Shown here: positions 52,875-61,231 of the stretch, piece after piece
Layout of the letters: each line of letters begins with the position of its first letter
Position numbering within the stretch: position 1 is the stretch's first letter
NCBI GenBank assembly: GCA_027924585.1
Contig: BSBM01001068.1
Location: 1,456,501 to 1,520,500, forward strand
Length of the DNA: 64,000 nt
Origin: Larix kaempferi
Lineage: Eukaryota > Streptophyta > Pinopsida > Pinales > Pinaceae
Direction: 5' to 3'
The notes under the pieces: generated by a model
What the model was told of the DNA's origin: nothing
Seen by the model: only the letters and a program-made list of their open reading frames with translations
Databases searched by the model: none
Made by a program: the position numbers and the translations under genes

Positions 52875-55519
52875 ATGGGGATTCCAGTTCGCCATGAACC
52901 TTTCAATACCCAGGAACTCAGGCGAAATCCTCAAGTTCTTGCCATTTTTCAAGCTGCTGGCTGGCTCGAATTCTTTGAGCGATTAGACGGATTCGATCGG
53001 GACGCGGCCCTGCAATTTGCCTTGAATCTTACCAAAACTCACTCCACGGTGTGGGGGATGTGTATAGACATCTCCGAGATCATTATATCCGAGGTTACAG
53101 CCATCCCAATGGTGGGAAAACCATGTTTTAACTGACGAGTCCCTGCAACGGTTGCACGAGAAGAATTCTTACTTCCAGGGGAGCAAGTTGAAGCATCCAG
53201 GAGAGGGATTGCACTGAACTCACTGCCGCGGCCATGGGACCAGGTTGCTGTCTTCCTCAAGAAATATATTACTTGTGAAGGTAGACATCAAACTGTGTAT
53301 AACTTTGAACTTCCTTTGCTTTCTCATCTCCGCCATGGCATTTTATTGAACATTCCATTTTATTTACTGCACGACTTGCGTCATATGGCGACATTTGTTC
53401 AGTCTGCAAAGCACCCACTTTCCTCTCTCACCCACCATGGCCTTATCAAATTAATTATTGTAAGAACCCTTGCCCAACATAATATAACTTGGGAACAATT
53501 TATAACCCGACCACAGCAACCTGTTCCCTTGAGGGTCATCCCATTACAGCAATTACCGGTTCCACCACAACAGGAGGACCGGAGTTCCTCCAGTGAAGTT
53601 GGGGGGAGGGATGAAATGGGAGAAGAACAACAATTGGGGGCACAGGCAGGACCATCCGGGGTGGGTGAAACCACAGTAGAAGAACAACCAGGGGAACAAT
53701 CAGAGCCATTCGGGGGAAATGAATCTCCAGCACAGGCAGAACCAATGGGGGATGACACTGCACTTGAAGGAGAGCAAGGGGAAGCACAAACAGAGCCATT
53801 AGGTGACAGTATAAACGAAACCTTTGTGGAAAACCTAGATAACAGGACAGCTCCGACAGCAGAAGGTGAAATTGGAGCAGCATCAAATGCTGCGACAATG
53901 GAACCTGAAGATGACGGAGCTAGGGCAATGGAAGAAGACATTGAACTGGTAACAATTGAGTCTTCACCTGAGTGGGTAGGAGGAGGAGCTGTGATTGAAG
54001 AAGAACAACATGAGGGGCAAAGAAATATTCCTTTGACCTCAGTTTTGCCGCCCTATATCCCAGCTCCACAGGAGGAAACACCACAAAAGGAAACCCCACA
54101 AAAAGAAAAATCACAAAAGAAAACGCCACAGAAGAGAAAGAGAGCCACCAATGAATTTGACCTAATAGCACCAATCAGAAGGAAACGAACTCAATCTGCC
54201 ATAGCAGCAGAGGCAGCTAGGAAAAGATGGGCAACCTCAGAGACATAGGTTGAGCCCCCAATCCTTGCACCAAGACCGATGGATGCTCCACAAAGGCCAG
54301 TGGAGGAAGAACCTGGAATTGAAGGACTTCTGTATGAGAATGCAATGCTGAAAGAGGACCTCCAAGTACTTAGAAGGGAGTTGGAAACTTGGAAGGAAAC
54401 CTGCAGAAAGTAGGGTGAAAGAAAAATGTACACACTAATAGAGGCTACAGACCAAGTGGAGGAATCAGATTCTGCTGGAGCTAGGGAGAAGGATGAACGA
54501 ATACTCTGCCCCACTTGTGGAGAAATCTTTAAGGAAGCAGGCCATAAAATTCGACTTAACACTTATTCAGCACAACAGCCTGTGGCCACAGTGGGGGAAG
54601 CAGTGGAAAAAGAAGATGCTGCCACACAAGAACCAGCACTTTTAAACATCCTTGCTGAAGCTGTTACTTCCCACGATGCAGAAATTATGGAACAGGTAAG
54701 AGAAGAAAATGGGATGGGGGAAGCTCTGGAGCTTATAAAGGAATATAGTGAAACCCCAGAGTGTTCCCACGATACAGAGATCATAGATCAGATGGGAGAA
54801 GAACTTGGAATGGAGGTCACTCTGGAGGCCAATGAAGAATTCCACACTGTGACGCCAAAATGCTCCCAGGACACAGAAATTTTGGAAGAAGAGGCTCAAA
54901 GGTAGGACAGTGATAAACTGGAATAGGATGCTGTAACACAAGAACCAGCAACCCTGAATTTACTTGTCCAATCATCCAAACAGGTGGGAGAAGGACCCGG
55001 AACAGAGGACACTCTGGAATTCAATGATGAACTCTGGGTTGTAACCCCAAGGGCTCCCATGACATAGAGCTCCTAGGAGAAGAATTGCAACAACAGGAGG
55101 ATGAAGAGGCAGGTCAGGATGTTGCTACACAAGAACCAACATCCTTGGAAGCTGCAACAGGAGCTCCTAAATTTCATTTAAAAGATAAACCTGGAGTGGA
55201 TTTCATTCCCGATACATAGTTGGGAGAAGATGAACAGGTACAGACACCATGCTCAGGTGACACCAAAATTTTGGAGGATGAGCTGCACAATGAGAAGGAA
55301 ATCCAATCTCAGCAGCAGAGGGACAAAGAAGACACTGTTACACAAGAACCAGTGTCTCTAAAAGCCATGATGGTAGCTGCTGAAGAGAGCTTAAAGGATG
55401 TTGCTGTTACACAAGAACCAGCAACCCATTTATTAAATTTCGAGGTGCTAGAAGACACTGCCCCACAGGAATCAGTGCTTCTCCCTCCTAAGAATGTTAT
55501 TGATGTAGATTCAAATTAA
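52875..55519 (+). pseudogene. Athila env-position ORF with acidic C-terminal repeats
   Basis: ATG 52875 sits in a good context (ACCATGG). The frame runs with stops at 53133, 54246, 54411 and 54903, then shifts near 55040; a last open part is 55220-55519. The N-terminal ~200 residues (FFERLDGFDRDAALQFALNL, ISEIIISEVTAIP) resemble the plant retrotransposon/transposon-associated domain found in the third ORF of Athila-type elements. An acidic Glu/Gly/Pro-rich stretch follows, then a basic nuclear-signal-like KEKSQKKTPQKRKR (about 54100), a short coiled coil, and a CPTCG motif (ILCPTCGEIF, 54507). The C-terminal part repeats TQEPA units. It has no signal peptide or membrane segment, so a true envelope function is unlikely. 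Confidence 0.65.
54615..55490 (+). repeat. TQEP peptide repeats within the Athila ORF
   Basis: The nucleotide phrase ACACAAGAACCA occurs at about 54623, 54937, 55126, 55339 and 55409, with a variant at 55462, encoding (V/A)TQEP each time. They alternate with a second motif, P-x-C-S-x-D-T-E/K-I (54755, 54860 and 55250). Confidence 0.75.
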
Positions 55520-55731
55520 GGATGGCCCTCTAAGCCCTCAGGCACAGCTACATTAACTGCATTTCCAGAAACCAACAATTAGCATAAGAAGGGGAACAAT
55601 GACTCACGGAGTCTGTTCAAAAGACAGATAAGGTACCTGGGTTTCCTACAATTCTTTCATGGATAGAGCTCAGTACAGGATTCAGATTGTAAATAATGCA
55701 GGTTGTTGCATGAGGACATGCAACAAGGTAG

Positions 55732-55742
55732 TTGGGGGGAGA
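55732..55742 (+). promoter_or_regulatory. Polypurine tract, Athila-like element
   Basis: TTGGGGGGAGA directly precedes the 3' LTR start TGTTGAG. Confidence 0.85.
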
Positions 55743-57165
55743 TGTTGAGAGCAGAATTGGCCCTTTTTAGTCATCATTATTCATCTTTCCTGCCCCTGTC
55801 CTACACCACTTATCATGGCAATCAGACCTATTGTCCTTACCTTATTCCCCAAATTACCAAGGTATGGCTGATCATTGTTTTATTTTATTAATGCTTATGA
55901 TTGTGATAATTAAAGCTGTGCATCTCTCAAATTGTGCTAACATGTTGCGATTTATGAAGGTAGTTGAGACAAATGGATTGCAGGAAGATCGGGGCTGAAC
56001 AAGTCATGAAGAAAGGGATGTTCGTTGCTTGTAGAGGGATCCTTGGGACTCAATTCATCAATCAAAGAACAACTGTGACAGGGCAGCTGTAACAGAATTC
56101 GCTATCTTAAGTATGTTGCTGCTCGAGTCTAGCTGTGAGCTGGAAGGACCGCCACTCTTGGGTCAATTAATAACTTTCTCATATTTGGATGTTTCTGTTC
56201 TGCCACGCATTGTAACAGCTAGTTATTTAGGGCGCCTGGAGATCAGAGATCTTCATGGCTACCCAATTATAGGATTAGATGTTACGATTTGTATGTATAA
56301 ATATGGGGAGTTGCCTCGACCCAGGCGTTGAACAACAGACAATTAATTTGTTGTATTAGCAGCTGAGCAAAACTGTGTACTCATTCTTCTGTTAACATAA
56401 GGGGCTACTTCTGAGCTAAAGAGTTGTGTTGTTCAGCCAGCGTCTCTGTGTGAAGGCTGGGCCCGTCTTCCACAGAGATTGCTGAGTTAAAATAGGATTT
56501 TGAATTTATTATTGTGTGATGCTTTGTTCTTTCCTTTTGCACGTAGCAGCAATATTTATTGTGTGGATTTTCAGTAAAAGATTATCTTTCTGTGAGATTG
56601 GTGAATGGTGTAGAGTAACAGTCGACTGAGTAAGGTTTGCTTTATGCATTTCAATTGCTGTTTTACACAGCCGTGTTCATCTTCCAGCTAAGTTGTGATC
56701 CCATGAGCCCTTACAATTTATCTTTCCTGTTGTGTGTTGATTTATTTCCATTCTGCAATTCAATTTCTTAGAACAGTTGATTCAATCTTTTGCAATTGGA
56801 TTTCTAGGTTAATGTTCATCTTATGCTTTATGATTCCCAGATTGATTAGATCAGACAAGTGATTGTTCTAGAATACGAATGAGATTTCTTTTCTGCAATT
56901 GTTGATTAGATCTGATACTATTTCTCATTGATGCATGATAGAGAGGAATTGAAGTATAGCAGTTAGAAGGCAATTGGGATTGCATAGATTTTTGGGGATG
57001 AACATGGATGATAGAAGATAAAAGTATTCACTTCTAATGGTTTGGTGTTTAAGCATATACTGTGCACTTATCCTTCGAAATAAAAAGACTTCCTCGGGTT
57101 GACAATAAATTTCATATGCTCTGTGTGTATTGGTAACAATTTATCTGCATATAGAGTGCTTGACA
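55743..57165 (+). repeat. 3' LTR of Athila-like element
   Basis: 1,423 bp, the same length as the 5' LTR, and very similar by eye over its whole length. TATAAATA is at 56296-56303. Confidence 0.95.
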
Positions 57166-57170
57166 GATCA
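57166..57170. repeat. Target-site duplication GATCA (right) of Athila-like element
   Basis: Matches 43830-43834. Confidence 0.93.
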
Positions 57171-57680
57171 ACATCATGTTTTTCTTCATCTATAACAGCC
57201 TCTTGGAACATGTTTTCATTTGTGAGGAAACTAATGATTTGGTCATCATCATCAAACACCCTGAGATTTGTGACATTATATGGAATAGAAGGCCTGAAAA
57301 CCAATTCAATAGAACATTTATTATTAGTAGGCGCTAACCTAGAAGTGGAGGTAGCTAATAAATCAGCTGTAGCATTCTGTAATCTAGGAATAGATTTTAT
57401 ATTAAAAGCATTAAAGTGTGTGATTAAATCCCATACCTGAGACTGATAACCTTTCAAATGTGGTGAAAGACAATGAATTGTATCTCTCACCTGTCTGACA
57501 ACTGTTTTCGAGTCACAAATACTTTGAGGTATTTAACGTTCAAACCGATGGCTTTCTATAATATGTGGACTAAAGCTTCATATTCAGCAGTATTGTTAGT
57601 ACAATCAAACTCTAATCTACAAGACAGGAAGTATTTGTTGTTTTTAGGATCAACTAGAACAAAACCAGCTCTGGATCCTT
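57171..57680 (-). pseudogene. Second (archaeal-type) RNase H of the Tat element, located upstream of RT
   Basis: In minus sense SRAGFVLVDPKNNKYFLSCR leads into FDCTNNTAEYEAL, the Glu-bearing helix typical of this RNase H type. A frame change near 57520 comes before the D-S-K strand, then FNAFNIKSIPRLQNATADLL and a linker RPSIPYNVTNLRVFDDDDQI. The first catalytic region reads LYFYRSK where F-D-G-S is usual, so one Asp is lost. The domain lies between protease and RT and is separate from the RNase H that follows RT. Tat-lineage elements are known to carry two RNase H domains. Confidence 0.75.
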
Positions 57681-57899
57681 CCTGAGTTTTGGACCTATAA
57701 AAGTATAAAATCCCCAAAAAAATCTTTGATCTAATTAAGTTAGTATCTTCACTATCTAAGTCAGTAACTAAGCTAACTATGTTACAGTCAATATCATTAG
57801 TCCAAGAAAATTGAAGGAGATCGGACTGTTGATCTGATTCATGGGTAACATTTTCTAATTGATAATTACCCGACTCAATTTCTAAGAAACAATTCCCCA

Positions 57900-58314
57900 A
57901 AACTGAAGATGAGAAAGCTACAGCTTCATTCTTTTCTTCTAGCTGAGTTATGTTCTGTTTCATGTGTGGTTCTCTCAACACTTTAATCTGATTTTTCCTA
58001 TCTTGATAGGGTAGCCACAAGTGGGACCAGTCTGTCGTGAAATAACCACTGAGTTTAGTTGACCAGTCTCTGCTCAAGATGAAACCATAAGCCTCAGGAA
58101 TATCGACTACCATTATATCAATAAACTGACACACCCTAGGATCTGCTAACAACCTAATAATCACATCTTTCATTTCCCCAATGACTTTAACAACAGTTCT
58201 ATCTAGCTGAATAATCTGAGCTGGGGATAGAATTGGCTTCCCATTAATCCTTTTGCAAATTGATAGTGGCATGACATTCAAGGATGCTCTGGAATCTACC
58301 AAATAGTTATGCAC
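57900..58314 (-). pseudogene. Tat aspartic protease
   Basis: The minus-strand frame begins near YLVDSRASLNVMPLS, where the active site is normally D-S-G-A-S; Gly is replaced by Arg. IDIMVVDIPEAYGFILSRDW follows, corresponding to the second conserved strand of plant gypsy proteases (usually ILGRDW). A linker (57680-57900) connects to the second RNase H. A small frame change near 58318 separates it from gag. The protease would process Gag-Pol. The active-site change suggests loss of function. Confidence 0.82.
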
Positions 58315-60287
58315 ATTGTGATTGAAATTTCAAAAGTTAAAAGAAAATGCAATGTTTGGGATTTAGATTTCCCACCAATACTAGCTTCATTTATTTCAGG
58401 ATCTTCCTGAGTACTTGCTAACGGAGTGCTAGATTGAGGTTCAAGAGCTTGTAATAGCTTCTTTCGTTGCTGAGGAAAACTACACATATCAAATATGGAA
58501 ACGTTTGCTTTTACTTTCTTTATGTCTTCAATTATATCATACCCCATATCACATTCTTTTACAACTTTGGGTTGATTGTCTATTTTGTTTAAAGTTGCTT
58601 TTGATTGCTGAGTTGTTTCCAAGTTTGGCTTTTTGGTAGGTATCTGGCTAGTTTTGGGCTGTGGTGGAATAATAGTAATGTGCCTTTTGGGTATCTCCTT
58701 GGAGATTTTAGGCTTGGGAGAAGTCGGAATCAGATCAGTGACTGGGCCTTTTCTACGAGTATTAATATTCGCAGCTGAGACTTGACTCTCTTCGGGGTCA
58801 TCCTCAATCAATTTGGTTAAAGGCACCCAATCCCACAGTACCATAGTGGTATCTGGAGTAGGTTCTTCTACCTCCAAGGTCTGTTCTTCTTGAGGATATT
58901 CCCGATCCGTAATTTGTGTGTCCAACATTTGGTTCATTACCAAACTCATTGAATTTATCCATTGCGGACAACTCTTCTCAGAATGTGGTTCCTGATGGAA
59001 AGTGCAAAAATTATCCATTCCTACTTCATTTAAATTTAAAACAAGAGAGATGTTTGTAGGTGGATGAGGCTGATCATTTTCTTGTCTCTTCTTGTAGAAA
59101 GGTTTAAAAGGCTTCCTAGATGTGCTAGCTGCCTTATCCTTTTCAAGATCTACAATTTTATTAGACAATTTTTGCATCATTTTAACCATGTTTTCCATGT
59201 CTGTCGATGGCTCTTCCTTATTTCTAGTTAGTAACAAGGTTTTTTTATTAGTTGTTGGTTTTGTTTCCGCATCAAGAGCATGTTTAGTAATGATGTCTAC
59301 TTCTTCGATATTTTCTATTAAGGTAGTTTTCTTAGCTCTTTTGACAAACATTTCTATTGGAGGATCAAATGTTGTTGTGTAATATTCTACTAAAGATTCT
59401 TCTACAGGTTTAGCATCCTCGCTAAAATTATTTAACAGCATAGTGAATCTTTGGTTAAATTCTTGAACCTTCTCTTTCTTTTTCATTCTCATGGACAACA
59501 ACTCTTTCATAAGTGTAGCTACTATTTTCTGATTTCCATATTTTTTTAAAAAACATTTTTGAAATTCTTCCCAATTTGATATTGAGCTAGGTTGTAAACT
59601 AAAGTACCAAGAAGATACCTTAGGCTTGAAAGTATAGGGAAAGAGTCTACAGACTACATCTTCGTGTTGCACGTTCAAAAGGCTCAAAGTGAAATAAAAT
59701 CTCTTAAGGTGATCTTCAGCAGATATACCTTTACCAAGATCATACTTAGGAAAAAATTTCTCAGGATTCTTAGGTAAATTATGAAATGGTCCAACCAAAT
59801 TCAGTGCTCCTCCTGCTCTCCATGCAGGTACAGCCATGGCTCCACGTGGAGAATTAGGTGGAGTATCGTGAGGAGTATGAGGTGGAGAATTCTTTGGAGT
59901 ATAAGGTTCTTCAAGATCTAGAGGATCTTCAAGTTCAATTTCTCCAAGAGGCTCTGTGATTTCTTCCAGAGATAGGTCTACTAATTCTTCAAAGCTATGA
60001 ACAAGAACCGAATCATGTGTGTATTGTCTTTCCCTTCTAGGATCTTTTCTTCTAGGGAGAAAAGGGATCACGTTTAAACTGCCAAGTTGTTTAACATAAG
60101 CACGGGTATGTCTTTGTAAGTTTGCTACTTCAGCGAAACGTATAACATACAACGTTTCTTGTTGTTCAAATTCAAAGTTAGGATCTTCTTGATTTATTAC
60201 TTCCAGATATGAATTGTCTGGGATTGTTGTTCCAAGCAGATTTCCAATTGGATCTCCTCTTAAAGAAGAGTCTCCTTTATCAGCCAT
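58296..60287 (-). CDS. gag: Tat gag, uninterrupted frame
   Basis: 663 codons without a stop from ATG 60287, only about 11 nt from the primer-binding site. The N-terminal region is acidic and Pro-rich (LEEPYTPKNSPPHTPHDTPP). The Gag domain near residues 180-330 shows LKRFYFTLSLLNVQHEDVVC, WEEFQKCFLKKYGNQK and EKVQEFNQRFTMLL. A CCHC-like motif, CTFHQEPHSEKSC, lies near residue 430. The C-terminal part is Lys/Pro-rich. It forms the particle core. The last residues (after about 58330) are out of register with protease owing to a small indel. Confidence 0.88.
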   Translation of the reverse strand: MADKGDSSLRGDPIGNLLGTTIPDNSYLEVINQEDPNFEFEQQETLYVIRFAEVANLQRHTRAYVKQLGSLNVIPFLPRRKDPRRERQYTHDSVLVHSFEELVDLSLEEITEPLGEIELEDPLDLEEPYTPKNSPPHTPHDTPPNSPRGAMAVPAWRAGGALNLVGPFHNLPKNPEKFFPKYDLGKGISAEDHLKRFYFTLSLLNVQHEDVVCRLFPYTFKPKVSSWYFSLQPSSISNWEEFQKCFLKKYGNQKIVATLMKELLSMRMKKKEKVQEFNQRFTMLLNNFSEDAKPVEESLVEYYTTTFDPPIEMFVKRAKKTTLIENIEEVDIITKHALDAETKPTTNKKTLLLTRNKEEPSTDMENMVKMMQKLSNKIVDLEKDKAASTSRKPFKPFYKKRQENDQPHPPTNISLVLNLNEVGMDNFCTFHQEPHSEKSCPQWINSMSLVMNQMLDTQITDREYPQEEQTLEVEEPTPDTTMVLWDWVPLTKLIEDDPEESQVSAANINTRRKGPVTDLIPTSPKPKISKEIPKRHITIIPPQPKTSQIPTKKPNLETTQQSKATLNKIDNQPKVVKECDMGYDIIEDIKKVKANVSIFDMCSFPQQRKKLLQALEPQSSTPLASTQEDPEINEASIGGKSKSQTLHFLLTFEISITMCITIW

Positions 60288-60297
60288 GCACTGGTTT

Positions 60298-60317
60298 CCC
60301 TCCTTCTAGTGCCAAAA
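60298..60317 (-). promoter_or_regulatory. Primer-binding site, Tat element
   Basis: After the LTR end CATCAACA, the minus strand reads GTTTTTGGCACTAGAAGGAG. TGGCACTAGAAGGAGGG is the PBS-like stretch; the matching tRNA was not identified. Confidence 0.6.
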
Positions 60318-60319
60318 AC

Positions 60320-61190
60320 TGTTGATGCCTCGAAAATCGTAGCATCAATCAGCAAGGGATTCTCCCCGGTAAGCAAGCCCAATTAGATTGCTCACCATTT
60401 GGTGCAGGGAATCCGTCCGGTTGACGGTTCCGGCTACCGTAAGAATTAAATATTTGTAACATTTGCACCGGTTGCGGCCCAATCCACCATTTATGTATTT
60501 TATTTAAAATATGATATGCAACTGCTCTAAGCTAAATGTAGGTAACTAATCTAAGTTAATCTAAAACTGTATAAGCAAATTTAATCTATCCTTGCAAGGA
60601 GAAAACTGTAAAGATGAGTAATAAACTGAAAGAAACATCTAAAGATCAGACAGATAACTATTTAATCATAAAGATGCAGTTCCAGCAGAAGATAAAAGAT
60701 ATTGAAGATAGCTTTAATTCAATCAGCACATTCCATTACTTATTTGAGATAAATATTTTGCACCGAAAATTATAAGAACATTCATCACATAGAAGCAATT
60801 CATGATAGCAAGGAATGGTCTCACAGTAATATGTCGATGAAAATGGAATAATCCAACAAACATTTAACACATCCTTCTGGCAAAAACGCAATCTCCCAGG
60901 CTTTCATTAAGCAAAATTGAATTGGTTGTTCACATACAGGACAAAAAATGTCTTTCACCTGCAAAAAGTCTTATCTTCTTCTATTCATCTATATATAGCT
61001 TTACAAAATGCTCCTAGAGCTGCCAAGTGTACCCTAATCCTAGGAATCTTTAATTTTTTATTTAATGCCTAATCACAAACTTGGAATGATTCGTGAAATC
61101 CTTTTACATAAAAGACAAATGAAAGGCCAACTGTCTTTCAAGATATTTATACAATAAACAACTTTTCAGCTACTTCTCTCAAAATGTAAT
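60320..61190 (-). repeat. 5' LTR (R/U5 and proximal U3) of the Tat element
   Basis: Aligns with 27144-~28010. Its inner end at 60320 is fixed by the adjoining PBS. CTATATATAG is at 60989-60998. The outer end is uncertain, because similarity to the lower copy continues through the accessory frame to the window edge. Confidence 0.75.
60989..60998 (-). promoter_or_regulatory. TATA-like box in Tat 5' LTR
   Basis: CTATATATAG, conserved with 27833-27842, about 700 nt upstream of gag. Confidence 0.6.
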
Positions 61191-61231
61191 AAGACAAATT
61201 ACGGCCCAGATGGCCCTGCTGTTTCATTGGG

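Larger units (their letters stand above)
43835..57165 (+). mobile_element. Athila-like Ty3/gypsy retrotransposon, full length, stop-riddled
   Basis: 13,331 bp with two 1,423-bp LTRs (43835-45257 and 55743-57165), PBS complementary to Asp tRNA (TGGCACCGTTGCCGGGGA), PPT TTGGGGGGAGA and target duplication GATCA. Gag-pol is a single frame (45351-51248) interrupted only by stops. A repeat array and an env-position ORF with a plant-transposon-type domain follow. PBS type, the protease DLGA, the RT FMDDF box and the downstream ORF fit the Athila lineage. The LTRs are nearly identical by eye, so the insertion is younger than the Tat host element. Confidence 0.95.
27144..61190 (-). mobile_element. Tat-like Ty3/gypsy LTR retrotransposon hosting two nested elements
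   Basis: In minus orientation: 5' LTR (~61190-60320), PBS, gag (60287-58296), protease (58314-~57900), extra RNase H (~57680-57166), RT-RNase H (43829-~42160), integrase (41963-41334), spacer, accessory frame (31462-28076), 3' LTR (~28010-27144). RT before INT identifies Ty3/gypsy. A second RNase H, here upstream of RT, is characteristic of the plant Tat lineage. Copia element 2 (34019-41046) and an Athila-like element (43835-57165) are inserted in it. Without them the visible part is about 13.7 kb. The outer edge of the 5' LTR is not fixed, because homology with the 3' end continues across the accessory frame to the window edge. Confidence 0.85.

Noticed and set aside
53399-53941. 180-codon minus-strand Ser/Cys/Gly-rich frame
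   Set aside because: Antisense of the acidic Glu/Pro-rich part of the Athila ORF. Composition follows from the complementary strand.
52875-55519. True viral envelope gene downstream of Athila pol
   Set aside because: No signal peptide, membrane segments or cleavage site are visible. The N-terminal domain resembles the plant transposon-associated domain and the rest is acidic and repetitive.
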